Source of the DNA: DASZIT01 sp035948855
GTDB taxonomy: Bacteria > Actinomycetota > Acidimicrobiia > Acidimicrobiales > RAAP-2
Assembly: GCA_035948855.1 (NCBI GenBank)
Contig: DASZIT010000022.1
Span: 1-64,000, forward strand
DNA: 64,000 nucleotides
Direction: 5' to 3'
How positions within the stretch are numbered: the stretch's first letter is position 1; every line of letters starts with the position of its first letter. The notes beneath the pieces are model-generated. The model had not been told where the DNA came from. It did not search any database and worked only from the letters and a program-made list of their open reading frames with translations. The translations under genes and the position numbers were made by a program. Shown piece after piece: positions 32,050-41,122 of the stretch.

Positions 32050-33006
32050 TCACCTACTGCGGAGGGCGGACGTGGTCTTGCCGGTGCGTTTCCGAAGGAG
32101 TGTCCGCAGGGTATTCGGCTGTTGGTAGCCGACCTTCCGGGAGATGGTCTCCAGGGACAGGTCGGTCGTGCGTAGCAGGTGGCTAGCGCGTTCGATTCTG
32201 AGGTCCTGGACGAATCGGATGGGGGACGTTCCGACCGTGCGCTGCACGGAGCGTTGGAGGGTCCGTTCGCTTACGCCGATGTCATCGGCCGCGTCGCGCA
32301 GGCTGATGGTTTCGGAAAGGTGTTCGCGGATCCAGCGTTCGAAGGCGGCGACGGTGGGATCGCTCTGGGCCAGGGCGCTGGGGATGGTGTATGCGGCCTG
32401 TGATGGGCGTTCGTCAATCACCAGGTAGCTGGCCACCAGGTCGGCTAACGCGGGGCTGCTTGCCCGGACGATCGCCAGCGCGAGGTCGACGTGCCCGAAG
32501 GCTGCCCCGGCTGTGGTGATGCCCTCGTTGGTGATGACCATCTGGCTGTGATCCAGGTGGACCCGGGGGTACCTGGTCCGGAAGGTCGGTGACAGCCACC
32601 ACGTCGTCGTAGCACGTACTCCGTCCAGGATTCCCGCCTCGGCCAGGAAGAAGGTACCCGCGCATGCCGACGCGATGGTCGTGCCGCGGTCACGGGTTCG
32701 CGCGATGAGGTTGCGGACGGGAAGGGATACGTCGCCGCCAACATGGTCGAGCAAGGCCTCGGGGCTGGTTCCCGCAAGTCCGGGAACGACCAGCAAGTCC
32801 GCTGACTCGGCACGGTCAAGTGGTTGGGGTGCCACGAGGAGGCCGGCCCCGGTTCTTACCTGCGGGGTGGAGCCGACCATTATCACGTTCCAGGTGGGAG
32901 GTTCGTGGATCTGCCCGCCCAATACGTTGGCATTGTCCAGCACGTCGAGGATCGAGGTGAGCCCGGAGTCGAATACTCCATCGTAAACGACGACCGCTAC
33001 CTGCAT
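32050..33006 (-). CDS. GlxA-like AraC regulator with DJ-1/PfpI domain
   Basis: 318 residues. The N-terminal DJ-1/PfpI domain (VAVVVYDGVFDSGL, LLVVPGLAGTSPEAL, TIASACAGTFFLAEAGIL with the nucleophile-elbow cysteine) is followed by an AraC domain (ISLRDAADDIGVSERTLQRSV, LSLETISRKVGYQQPNTLRTLL). The family senses unknown small metabolites. ATG 33006 has TAGCGT at 7 nt; the in-frame extension to 33141 is rejected. It likely regulates the same-strand run 27696-31799. Confidence 0.88.
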   Translation of the reverse strand: MQVAVVVYDGVFDSGLTSILDVLDNANVLGGQIHEPPTWNVIMVGSTPQVRTGAGLLVAPQPLDRAESADLLVVPGLAGTSPEALLDHVGGDVSLPVRNLIARTRDRGTTIASACAGTFFLAEAGILDGVRATTTWWLSPTFRTRYPRVHLDHSQMVITNEGITTAGAAFGHVDLALAIVRASSPALADLVASYLVIDERPSQAAYTIPSALAQSDPTVAAFERWIREHLSETISLRDAADDIGVSERTLQRSVQRTVGTSPIRFVQDLRIERASHLLRTTDLSLETISRKVGYQQPNTLRTLLRKRTGKTTSALRSR

Positions 33007-33009
33007 GGC

Positions 33010-33023
33010 GGGAACGCTATCCC
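33010..33023 (-). promoter_or_regulatory. GlxA-like gene -10 box within a small dyad
   Basis: GGGA (33010-33013) and TCCC (33020-33023) flank the reverse-strand -10 TAGCGT (33019-33014), which ends 7 nt before the ATG. The overlap suggests autoregulation. Confidence 0.4.
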
Positions 33024-33065
33024 TTATGTCGTTCCCCCACCTCACGTGATCACAAGCCACCACCG

Positions 33066-33071
33066 TAGAAT
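33066..33071 (+). promoter_or_regulatory. -10-like box upstream of a small reading frame
   Basis: TAGAAT is a good -10 hexamer on the plus strand, 48 bp before a short reading frame with its own ribosome site. Confidence 0.3.
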
Positions 33072-33119
33072 CGTTGGGCGCCGGGCGAAGCCAGCAGTAC
33101 CTGAGCGAGGAGCCATCGC

Positions 33120-33176
33120 GTGAAGGTCGGTCTGCTGGCACGCATCAAGGCCAAGCTGCGCGCTGGGAGGAGCTGA
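33120..33176 (+). CDS. Possible 18-residue cationic small protein
   Basis: GTG 33120 preceded by GAGGAG at 7 nt opens a frame for 18 residues, MKVGLLARIKAKLRAGRS, then TGA. Seen as a helix it has one hydrophobic and one Lys/Arg face. It lies in the 305-bp gap between the GlxA-like regulator and the MFS gene. It may be a leader peptide or small membrane-active protein; the evidence is only the ribosome site and composition. Confidence 0.25.
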   Translation: MKVGLLARIKAKLRAGRS

Positions 33177-33298
33177 GCCCCTCCACCGACCACGACGCCA
33201 CGACGGTCCGCGAGCTCGGGAGCCGTAGATCGCGCCAACCCGTCGACCCGTCGGTGCCATCGTGTACCCGGGAGATGTGGTAGTCGCGCCGCTACGCG

Positions 33299-33304
33299 TA
33301 TCCT
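33299..33304 (+). promoter_or_regulatory. -10 box of the MFS transporter gene
   Basis: TATCCT ends 7 nt before ATG 33312; leaderless. Confidence 0.5.
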
Positions 33305-33311
33305 GGTTGGC

Positions 33312-34784
33312 ATGGCAGAGGACCACCTCGGTCGAGGTACCATCCTGTCGCTCGGAGCGATGGCAGTGGCCATCTTTGTGGTGGCCAATGACTTCACCTC
33401 GCTCTCCGTCGCCCTGCCGGCCATCGAACGCACCTTCCACGCCGATGTGTCCACAGTCCAATGGACAATCAACGCCTACGCCCTGGGATTCGGCGTCCTG
33501 ACGGTCATCGGCGGTCGATTCGCCGACCAGCTGGGCCGGCGGAAGGTGTTCGTCACCGGAGCAGCCATCTTCGCTGGGTGCTCGCTCGTCGCAGCCCTCT
33601 CACCCACTGTCGGTGTGCTCATTGCCGCGCGAGCGGTTATGGCGGTGGGCGGAGCCCTGATGTGGCCAGCCACCCTGGGAATGACCTACGGGCTGTTGCC
33701 TGCAGCCCGGCGGGGATTGGCCGGCGGCCTCATCCTCGGAGTGGTCGGGTTGGGCAATGCTGCTGGTCCACTGGTGGGTGGGGTGCTCACCGACACCCTC
33801 GGATGGCGCTGGATCCTCGGGCTCAATGTGCCGGTGGCAGCGGTTGCCGTGCTGGTGGTGCTGCTCTTGGTCCCCGAGTCTCGGGACGAGCATGCCGAAC
33901 ACCGGGTGGACTGGGCTGGCATGGCCTTCCTCACAGGATCGCTGGTGGCGCTCCTGCTCGCCCTCGACATTGTCACCACCTCGAGTTGGAGTAGCCCCAC
34001 CGTGATCGGGCTGCTGGTCGGATCAGCGGTGCTGATGGCGGCGGTGGTGGTGATCGAGCGTCGAACAGGGCCGTGGGCACTCATCCCTCGAGAGGTGGCT
34101 GCCAACCGGCGGTTCCGTGCCGCGCTGATGGCGGTGTTGTTCATGAGCATGACGTTCTTTACCGCGTTGGTCTACCTCCCCCAGTTCATGGAGAAGCTCC
34201 TCGGACTGTCGGCGCTCAACGCGGGCTTGGGGATGCTCCCGCTGATGGCCATTTTCGGCGCGTCCTCGTTTGCCGCCGGACGCCTCTACGAGCGACTCGG
34301 CGGGAAGCGGGTAGTGATTGCCGGGGCGGCCTGCCTGCCACTGGCGATGCTGGTGCTGTCGCTGGTGACTCTGCGCTCGGGCTATCTCACGCTGGTCCCC
34401 GGGATGCTGTTGCTCGGTTTGGGCACCGGGCTCTTCTACTCCGCCGTCTTCACCGAGGCCGTCTCCTCGCTCGATCCCGAAAGGGCCAGCCTGGCCAGCG
34501 GCATCATCTACATGTTCCAGGTCGCCGGAGGTTCTGTCGGCCTGGGTATTGCCACCACCATCGTCGCCTCGGCGGCCGGTGCCGAGGCGCGTGCCGGGGG
34601 AAGAGCGGGCGCGTCGTTCGTGCGGGGGCTCGAGGAGACCTTTCGGGTCAGCGCGCTCTTGGCGGCGGTGGGCTTCGTGATCTCTTTGCTCTGGGTCGGG
34701 GGGTCTGCGCGGTCGTTGGCGATTCCTGTTGCCCCGCCCGCACCGGCCCCCACCCAGACTGCTGCTGCACCGGAACTCGCTTGA
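33312..34784 (+). CDS. MFS drug/H+ antiporter (DHA2, 14-TM type)
   Basis: 490 residues with about 14 hydrophobic helices. The N-terminal half carries WTINAYALGFGVLTVIGGRFADQLGRRKVF (helix 2-3 loop motif A), and motif C appears as GVVGLGNAAGPLVGGVLTDTLGWRW. This is the EmrB/QacA-type exporter family, driven by proton motive force. The substrate is unknown. No regulator overlaps it; the GlxA-like gene is divergent 305 bp away. Confidence 0.92.
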   Translation: MAEDHLGRGTILSLGAMAVAIFVVANDFTSLSVALPAIERTFHADVSTVQWTINAYALGFGVLTVIGGRFADQLGRRKVFVTGAAIFAGCSLVAALSPTVGVLIAARAVMAVGGALMWPATLGMTYGLLPAARRGLAGGLILGVVGLGNAAGPLVGGVLTDTLGWRWILGLNVPVAAVAVLVVLLLVPESRDEHAEHRVDWAGMAFLTGSLVALLLALDIVTTSSWSSPTVIGLLVGSAVLMAAVVVIERRTGPWALIPREVAANRRFRAALMAVLFMSMTFFTALVYLPQFMEKLLGLSALNAGLGMLPLMAIFGASSFAAGRLYERLGGKRVVIAGAACLPLAMLVLSLVTLRSGYLTLVPGMLLLGLGTGLFYSAVFTEAVSSLDPERASLASGIIYMFQVAGGSVGLGIATTIVASAAGAEARAGGRAGASFVRGLEETFRVSALLAAVGFVISLLWVGGSARSLAIPVAPPAPAPTQTAAAPELA

Positions 34785-34911
34785 CGACGACAGCCGGTCA
34801 GGTTCCGAGAAATAACCCCGATAAACCCCGTTCTCAGTGCCTCCGCCCAGACGCGAAAACGCTGGCCAGGCGCCTGTGCCCTTGCACGAGACGCACCGAC
34901 CAGCGATTCGA

Positions 34912-34988
<77 letters not shown>

Positions 34989-35107
34989 GCGGAGAAACCA
35001 AGATACCACCTGGATGAAGGAGTTCGACCGAAACGGTCCCAAAACCCCGGGCAGGAAGCTCGCCCGAACCTGCCCCCACTGCGCCGGCCGCACCCAGCCC
35101 GGAGAGA

Positions 35108-38100
35108 TCAGGCCGGAGCCGGCTGGACGGTGAGGGTGGGTGAGGACTTGGTGGCGGTGGTGGATCCGGCCGGAACCGTGGTGGTGGGCGTGGAGCCAGG
35201 TGCCGTGGTGGTGGTGGTCGGCGACGCCGCCGGGGCCGTCGGAGCAGCACCGGTCAGCGTCTGCACCTGCTGGAGATCCTGCTCCATCGAGTTGATGTCG
35301 TTCTGGTAAGCGCCCAGGTTTCCCGCGGTCAGATCGGCCTGGGACGCCGCGTAGAACGCTTGGGCATCGGCCAGCAGCTGGCGGACGGTCGGCGACAGCG
35401 CGTTGGAGGTGCCCCCCGGGGTCACCTGGGTCGACACCGGGGCGGCGAACACCTGGGTGAGGGCGTCGCTGAGGGTGGTGCCGATGGCCGGCTTGTTCCC
35501 GTACACCGCGATGATGTTCTGGATCTCCGGGATCGAGTTTCGGGCCGACGCCACATACAGGGGTTGGATGTAGAGCAGCGCGTCAGCCACCGGGATCATC
35601 AGCACATTCCCCAACAGCACCGTCGACCCGTTCTGGTTGAGCAGGCTGATCTGTTTGGAGATGGCCTGATTGGCGTCGATCTCCGACGCCACGATCGCCG
35701 GACCGTTGACCGGCTGGTTACGCGGGGTGATGAACATCTGGAGTTTGCCGTACTGACCCGGGTCCGACCCGGCGATCATGAAGCCGGACAGCGTCTGGAT
35801 CTGGCTCTGGCTCGACACCGGCACGAAGGCGTCGAGCAGGGTGAACGACTGCTGGGTCTGCCCCGGCACCCGCATCTCCTGGTAGACGGGGGCCATCCGC
35901 ACCAGCTGGCCGGTGGAGACCAGCTGGCCCTGGGCATTCGGAGCCTGGACGGTTTGCAACGCCTGGGACGGTGACCCCGACCCCGGCGACGGGGACAGCG
36001 TCCAGGCGTCGGCCGCGCTGTAGAAGTTGGGGGCGCTGGTGATGTGGTACTTGCCGTACATCGAGGCCTGCACGGTGAAGATGTCCTCGGGATACCGGAG
36101 GTGGGCGGTGAGGTCGGCCGGCATCTTGGAGGCCGGGGTGAACATGCCCGGGAACGCCTTCTCATAGGTCCGGATGATCGGGTCCTTCGGATCCATGACA
36201 TAGAACGTCATCGCCCCGGTATACGAGTCGATCACCACCTTCACCGAGTTGCGGACGTAGTTGACCGGCTTCTGGAGACCGCTCCCGCCGGACAGCGCGC
36301 TGGTGTCGGCATCTTGTGAGTACGGATAATTGTCGGTGGTGGTGTACGCATCCTGGATCCAGTCGATGTGACCGCCGATCAAGGCCGGATACGGATCCGC
36401 GTCGAGGCTCAGGAAGGGCGCCGCCTTGGACACCCGGGCCTGCACGCCCCGGTCATAGATCAGCCGTGACTGGTCGGTGAGCTGGCTCGAGATCAGCAGG
36501 TTGTAGTCACCGAAACGCAGCGCGAACATCAGCCGGTCGAAGAACGACGACAGTTGCACGCCGCCATTTCCGGTGTAGTGGGTCTGCACATTGAGCCCGT
36601 TGGACAGCTGGTAGTCGAGTTCCGATGCCTTGGAGTCGGCCACCACATACCCGGCGTTGCTCAACCCGAAGTACACCGACGGCTGGGTGATCGCGGGGAA
36701 CCCGTTGTTCGACACCGGGGGGACGTCCTGCACCGCGAAGGTGGGATCCCCGTTGCTGGTCTGGGTGTTGGCCGGTGACACCACCATCCCGTATCCGTGG
36801 GTGAACACCAGGTGGGTGTTGACCCACGAGGGTGACGGTATGTCCGCATCGTTGACCTCCCGCACGCCGGCGATCACCGGAGTTACCGTCGATCCCGTCG
36901 GGCTCGCCACCGAATAGCGGTCCACCGCCAGCGAGTTGAACTGGTAGTACGAGCGGCGGTCCTGCAGCCGGTCGTAGGTCGCCTGGGTCTGGAGCGGGTC
37001 CCAGAGCCGCACGTTGGCCAGGGTGTCGGCGTTGGCGGTCAGCTGGCTGGCGGTCAGCGTCGAGGTGGCCGAGTAGTTGGTGTTGGTGACGGCGTTGAGG
37101 CCGAAGGCGGTGCGGGTGGCGTTGATGTTCCGCTGGATGTAGGGGCGCTCGAGGGTGTTCTGGGCCGGGTTCACCTTCAACGCCTGCACGATGGCCGGGT
37201 AGATGGTGCCGGCGGTCAGGGCCACCACGAACCACAGCCCGACCCCGATCACCGGGAGGGCCCAGCCCTGGCGCCGGATGTTGTAGATCAGCAGCAAGAA
37301 GGCGGCCAGCGACACCAGGATCAGCAGCTCGATGGCCGGGATCCGGGCGTGGACGTCGGCATAGTCCGCTCCCTTGTTGTAGCCGTTCGACGACAGGTCG
37401 AGCGAGAAGCGGGCCAGGTAGTAGCCGGCCGCCTTGACCAGGGCGATCAGACCCAGGATCACCGAGATGTGGGCCTTGACCGCCGGGCGGACCCGGGGCC
37501 TCGCCCCCTGCAGCCGGATGCCGCCGTTGAGGTAGTGGAACAGCACCGTTACCAGCAGGATGACGATCAACGCCACCAGCGCCCAGTGGACCAGGAAGAG
37601 CTCGAACGGCAGCTTGAAGACGAAATAGCCGACGTCCCGGCCGAACTGCGGGTCCTTCACCCCGAATGGGACCCCGTTCCGGAACAGGATCCAGTTGTTC
37701 CACTGGCCGAGCGCCTGGGACCCGACGATCAGCGCCAGCACCACCACCAGCCCGAGCCGCAGCCACCGGACGTAGGGCCCGATGACCTCCTGGTAGCGCT
37801 TCACGAATTCGTCCTCGGCGTCGAGCGAGGGGCCCTTGGGGGCCAGACGCTCGGCGACCATCAGGCTGGCGAACAGCAGCACCCCGAAGATGACCCCGAA
37901 GGAGAGCATCAACCCCGCCTTGATATCGAACAGGCTCCGCCACACCGAGTGCAGATGCACCGACGAGAACCACAGCGCGTCGGTGTAGATATGGGCGAAG
38001 GCGTTCAACGAAAGCAGGATGGCCACCAGCACCACGATGGCGATGACGATCCCGCGGCGCCGGGCGTGCGACGGGGAACGAGTGGGCTTGGGAATCTCAG

Positions 38101-38113
38101 TGGGGGGCCGCAC
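35108..38113 (-). CDS. UPF0182 family membrane protein
   Basis: 1001 residues. Seven hydrophobic segments occupy roughly the first 330 residues (for example VIAIVVLVAILLSLNAFA, LVVVLALIVGSQALG); a large extracellular region follows with NPAQNTLERPYIQRNINATR, and an Ala/Thr/Pro-rich tail. The length and layout match UPF0182, of unknown function and common in actinobacteria and cyanobacteria. Mycobacterium has it beside a Lon-like PDZ protease, as here. GTG 38113 has TAGGCT at 6 nt. Confidence 0.93.
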   Translation of the reverse strand: MRPPTEIPKPTRSPSHARRRGIVIAIVVLVAILLSLNAFAHIYTDALWFSSVHLHSVWRSLFDIKAGLMLSFGVIFGVLLFASLMVAERLAPKGPSLDAEDEFVKRYQEVIGPYVRWLRLGLVVVLALIVGSQALGQWNNWILFRNGVPFGVKDPQFGRDVGYFVFKLPFELFLVHWALVALIVILLVTVLFHYLNGGIRLQGARPRVRPAVKAHISVILGLIALVKAAGYYLARFSLDLSSNGYNKGADYADVHARIPAIELLILVSLAAFLLLIYNIRRQGWALPVIGVGLWFVVALTAGTIYPAIVQALKVNPAQNTLERPYIQRNINATRTAFGLNAVTNTNYSATSTLTASQLTANADTLANVRLWDPLQTQATYDRLQDRRSYYQFNSLAVDRYSVASPTGSTVTPVIAGVREVNDADIPSPSWVNTHLVFTHGYGMVVSPANTQTSNGDPTFAVQDVPPVSNNGFPAITQPSVYFGLSNAGYVVADSKASELDYQLSNGLNVQTHYTGNGGVQLSSFFDRLMFALRFGDYNLLISSQLTDQSRLIYDRGVQARVSKAAPFLSLDADPYPALIGGHIDWIQDAYTTTDNYPYSQDADTSALSGGSGLQKPVNYVRNSVKVVIDSYTGAMTFYVMDPKDPIIRTYEKAFPGMFTPASKMPADLTAHLRYPEDIFTVQASMYGKYHITSAPNFYSAADAWTLSPSPGSGSPSQALQTVQAPNAQGQLVSTGQLVRMAPVYQEMRVPGQTQQSFTLLDAFVPVSSQSQIQTLSGFMIAGSDPGQYGKLQMFITPRNQPVNGPAIVASEIDANQAISKQISLLNQNGSTVLLGNVLMIPVADALLYIQPLYVASARNSIPEIQNIIAVYGNKPAIGTTLSDALTQVFAAPVSTQVTPGGTSNALSPTVRQLLADAQAFYAASQADLTAGNLGAYQNDINSMEQDLQQVQTLTGAAPTAPAASPTTTTTAPGSTPTTTVPAGSTTATKSSPTLTVQPAPA

Positions 38114-38119
38114 GGCAGC

Positions 38120-38125
38120 AGCCTA
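38120..38125 (-). promoter_or_regulatory. -10 box of the UPF0182 gene
   Basis: Reverse-strand TAGGCT ends 6 nt before GTG 38113. Its TAG is also the stop codon of the upstream DivIVA-domain gene. Confidence 0.5.
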
Positions 38126-39931
38126 GGTGGCAGACGGTGCCAGTAAGCATCGACAGCCCGGATGGGCCGGCGGATGCACGTGGCCGGTGGGGAAATCTTC
38201 CCCCGGGCGTTGGGGCCCGTTGAGCATGTTGTCCTCGCAGTCCGGACACGGTTCATCACTGGTGGCGGTGGCCGCGATCCACTCGATCTGCAGGTTCTTC
38301 TTGCGCTGCGAACCCGCCAGCGAGCCGAGCGAGAACGCCGCCACCACGTAGTCTCCCGCCAGTCGCTCGATGCGTTCGCCCTTCCACTCCCGGAAGGCCG
38401 ACCCGACGTGCTCCGCCACCACCTGCTCGTCGGCTCCGGACAGATGCTCGCCTTCGCCTTCCAACAGCCGCCGGCGGAGCGGCTGCGCCACCGCCTCGGC
38501 CAGCTCGTGGGCCACCTTGGCCACGTCGTCGGTGAGGGGCCGGTGGTTCCCCTCCGACCCGACGAACGAGGCCCCGGCCTGACCGGCCTCCATCAGATGC
38601 GGCAACGCCGCGGTCGAATAGGAATCGAGGTGCTCCGGGTCCCGGGGGAGGATGTCGGCCGACCACTGGAAGTGGGCGGACCGCAACCGGTCGAGCAGGT
38701 CGTTCTGGTCATCCTGGAGGGTGCGCTTCAATCGCCGGGCCAACGCCTTCACCAGGGGTGCGGTCATCTCGTCCCGACGGATGACGACCGGGCTCCGCGC
38801 GTCCGGCGGGGCTTCCTCTGCCCCCTCTGCCCCCTCGGCGCCGTCCACCACGGCATTGGGCGCGGTCGGCTCGACCGTCTCGATGGCCGGCTCTTCCACC
38901 GCCGGACCGGCCACCGCTTCTGGTTCACCGGGAGCCGCCGGCCCATCCTCCCGGGAGGCCCGGATCTTGGCGAACAGGGCGTCGACCGAAGGTATGGGAT
39001 CCGGGGGGGCGACGTCGGGCAACCCGGCGATCTCGTCGAGCTCGCCCACCACCTCGGCCAGCACCGGGGTGGCCAGGGTGAGTTCCTCGGCAACCTCGTC
39101 GGCCGCCTCGGCCAGGGACGCCTCCTCCGCCAACAGCGCGGTGGCCAACTCCTCCGGGGTGCCTTCATCGGGTCGGGCCACCGCCGCCCGGCCCGCGGCC
39201 TCCGCGGCCAGCCGGGCCTCGTCCTCGGCCCTGAACAGATCGTCGGCGATGGTGTCGATCGACCGGCGCACTCCGCGGACGGTGTCGGCCAGGTGTTCGC
39301 GGCCGGCCCGCAACTGCTCGATCTGGGCATGGAGCACCTTGCGCCGCTTGGACAGGTCGGCCAGCACCCGGGCCCGGAGCGCCTGGGCCTCGTCGATCAT
39401 CTCGCGGCAGTCCGACCGGGCCTGGGCGATCATCGCCTCCACCTCGGTGCGGGCCGCCTCCATGGTGGAGGTGGCCTCCTCCTGCGCCCGTTGCCGGAAG
39501 TCGGCCGCCACCAGTTCCGCCTCCTGGGCCCGGTCCGACAGTTGCGCCGAGACCCGCGCCTCGGTGGCGGCGATCTCCTCGCGGGCGTCGGTCAACAGCC
39601 GGTCCGACTCGGCCTGCGCCTTGTTCAGCATCTCGCTGGACGCCTCATGGGCACTGTGCAGCACCCGGGCCGTCTCCTGGCCGAGCGCCGCCGTCAACGT
39701 CTCCTCGTTGATGACCGGATTGGCCGCCCGACCCTCCGCCTCTTCGAGCTCGCGCCGGAACTCCTGCTCTCGCTCGGCCAGCTCTCTCAGCCCCCGGGCC
39801 AGGTTCTCGAGGTACGCCCGTACCTCATCGGGATCGAAGCCCCGACGTGAGGTGGCGAAGGTGTGGCGCGCCACCTCGTCGGGGGCCAGGTGCGACGAGG
39901 ATGAAATGGTCATCCAGTGGTCCTCAGGCAT
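38123..39931 (-). CDS. DivIVA-domain coiled-coil protein with MuF-like cysteine/histidine C-terminus
   Basis: 602 residues. Residues 10-55 form a DivIVA-type N-domain (HTFATSRRGFDPDEVRAYLE), then a long coiled coil to about 290 (KAQAESDRLLTDAREEIAAT and similar), an acidic Ala/Pro/Glu linker, and a folded helical C-terminus ending in CPDC (Cys562, Cys565) and HPPAHPGCRC (His590, Cys593, Cys595). That final motif resembles the zinc-binding end of phage Mu F/SPP1 gp7 head-morphogenesis proteins. Start ATG 39931 fits a leaderless -10; ATG 39913 has GAGGA at 7 nt. A polar scaffold role is inferred. Confidence 0.75.
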   Translation of the reverse strand: MPEDHWMTISSSSHLAPDEVARHTFATSRRGFDPDEVRAYLENLARGLRELAEREQEFRRELEEAEGRAANPVINEETLTAALGQETARVLHSAHEASSEMLNKAQAESDRLLTDAREEIAATEARVSAQLSDRAQEAELVAADFRQRAQEEATSTMEAARTEVEAMIAQARSDCREMIDEAQALRARVLADLSKRRKVLHAQIEQLRAGREHLADTVRGVRRSIDTIADDLFRAEDEARLAAEAAGRAAVARPDEGTPEELATALLAEEASLAEAADEVAEELTLATPVLAEVVGELDEIAGLPDVAPPDPIPSVDALFAKIRASREDGPAAPGEPEAVAGPAVEEPAIETVEPTAPNAVVDGAEGAEGAEEAPPDARSPVVIRRDEMTAPLVKALARRLKRTLQDDQNDLLDRLRSAHFQWSADILPRDPEHLDSYSTAALPHLMEAGQAGASFVGSEGNHRPLTDDVAKVAHELAEAVAQPLRRRLLEGEGEHLSGADEQVVAEHVGSAFREWKGERIERLAGDYVVAAFSLGSLAGSQRKKNLQIEWIAATATSDEPCPDCEDNMLNGPQRPGEDFPTGHVHPPAHPGCRCLLAPSAT

Positions 39932-39938
39932 GGAGGAG

Positions 39939-39944
39939 AGCCTA
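39939..39944 (-). promoter_or_regulatory. -10 box of the DivIVA-domain gene
   Basis: Reverse-strand TAGGCT ends 7 nt before ATG 39931. Confidence 0.45.
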
Positions 39945-39967
39945 CGACCAGCGGTTGCTCAAACGGG

Positions 39968-41113
39968 TCACCCTCCGGGCGGTGCCGACGTCGGGGTGGA
40001 AGGGGTCGGGGCCGGCGGCACCACGCCACCGTGAGCAGCCAGCACCTGGAGGGCCTGATCGAGGGTCGAGACCGAGTAGATCTGCAGGCCCTTGCCCTGC
40101 TTCGACTTCGCGGCTTTGAACTCCTGGGGGGGCACCAGGAAGATGGTGGCCCCGGCGTTCTCGACGGCGATGGTCTTCTGGGGTACCCCGCCGACGTCAC
40201 CGACATTGCCCTGGGCGTCGATGGTCCCGGTCGCCGCCACCGTCTTCCCTCCGGTGAGCGAGCCGCCGGTCAGTTCGTCGATCACCCCGAGAGTCATGGC
40301 CAACCCGGCCGACGGGCCGCCGATGTTGGCGACATTGATGGTGAGCGGGAAGGGGAACGTGTAGTTGACCTGATCGCCCACCTGGATGCCGAGGTCCTCG
40401 GTCTGCATCACTCCCCCGCCGACATCGATCAAGGTGTTCTTCAGCGTGATGGGTACCGGTTTGGGGCTGGTACTCCCCGAGCTGGTGACCGAGAGGGTGA
40501 TCTGCTGGCCCGAGTGATAGTTGTGGAGGACGGTGACCAGGCCCTGGGCATTCGGGGTGGAGGTGCCGTTGACCGCGGAGATGACGTCTCCCACGTTGAG
40601 GGCGGCAAAGGCGGGGGTCTTCGGGTAGGTGGCCGCCACCACCGCCCCGGCGGGCTGGGAGCTGACCGGATAGCCGAGCCGGGTGAGCGCCGCCGCCTTG
40701 GCCGACGATTCCGCCTGGGACATCTCCAGGTTGCCCTGGGCGGTGAACTCCGATGGCGGCGCACCGCCGGTGATCGCCTCCAAGGGGAACAGGTCGGTGT
40801 TGGCCTGCAGCTTGTAGTACAGGTACGACAGCGCCGACACCTGGGCGATCTGGACATCGGTGAGAAGTACCGAGTGTTTGACCGGATGCCCCTTGTCGGC
40901 CGGGACGGTGATGAACTGCTGCACCGGCGTTGCCGTTCCCGGTTGCACCGCGTAGTAGTTGAGGTTGATCCTCGATGCCACCGCGATGATGACGGCGACG
41001 GCGATGAAGGTGGCCCAGGGCCACCGGCGCCGGCGGCGCCGGGGTGGCGGCGGCGGTTCCGCCGGCATCGACCCGATGCCGGGCGTGGGCGTGGAGATGG
41101 TCTCTTCGGTCAT
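39968..41113 (-). CDS. Lon-like PDZ serine protease (YlbL family, membrane-anchored)
   Basis: 381 residues. A short cytoplasmic Pro/Arg-rich tail is followed by a membrane segment (about 32-48), a PDZ domain (about 155-215: VVAATYPKTPAFAALNVGD) and a Lon (S16) proteolytic domain with the Ser-Lys dyad GGPSAGLAM (Ser268) and GGKTVAATGTI (Lys290). There is no ATPase. Such proteins degrade or process extracytoplasmic substrates. Start ATG 41113 fits the membrane topology; the in-frame extension to 41257 is antisense to the HEAT gene. M. tuberculosis has the same gene next to UPF0182. Confidence 0.92.
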   Translation of the reverse strand: MTEETISTPTPGIGSMPAEPPPPPRRRRRRWPWATFIAVAVIIAVASRINLNYYAVQPGTATPVQQFITVPADKGHPVKHSVLLTDVQIAQVSALSYLYYKLQANTDLFPLEAITGGAPPSEFTAQGNLEMSQAESSAKAAALTRLGYPVSSQPAGAVVAATYPKTPAFAALNVGDVISAVNGTSTPNAQGLVTVLHNYHSGQQITLSVTSSGSTSPKPVPITLKNTLIDVGGGVMQTEDLGIQVGDQVNYTFPFPLTINVANIGGPSAGLAMTLGVIDELTGGSLTGGKTVAATGTIDAQGNVGDVGGVPQKTIAVENAGATIFLVPPQEFKAAKSKQGKGLQIYSVSTLDQALQVLAAHGGVVPPAPTPSTPTSAPPGG

Positions 41114-41116
41114 AGT
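41111..41116 (+). promoter_or_regulatory. -10-like box of the HEAT-repeat gene
   Basis: CATAGT ends 6 nt before GTG 41123. It overlaps the start codon of the divergent Lon-like gene. Confidence 0.35.
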
Positions 41117-41122
41117 GGTGCG

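Noticed and set aside
34785..34911. Inverted repeats downstream of tRNA-fMet as a terminator or an integration site
   Set aside because: The possible CGCTGG/CCAGCG stem has a loop of about 34 nt, and I found no direct repeat of the tRNA end or integrase gene.
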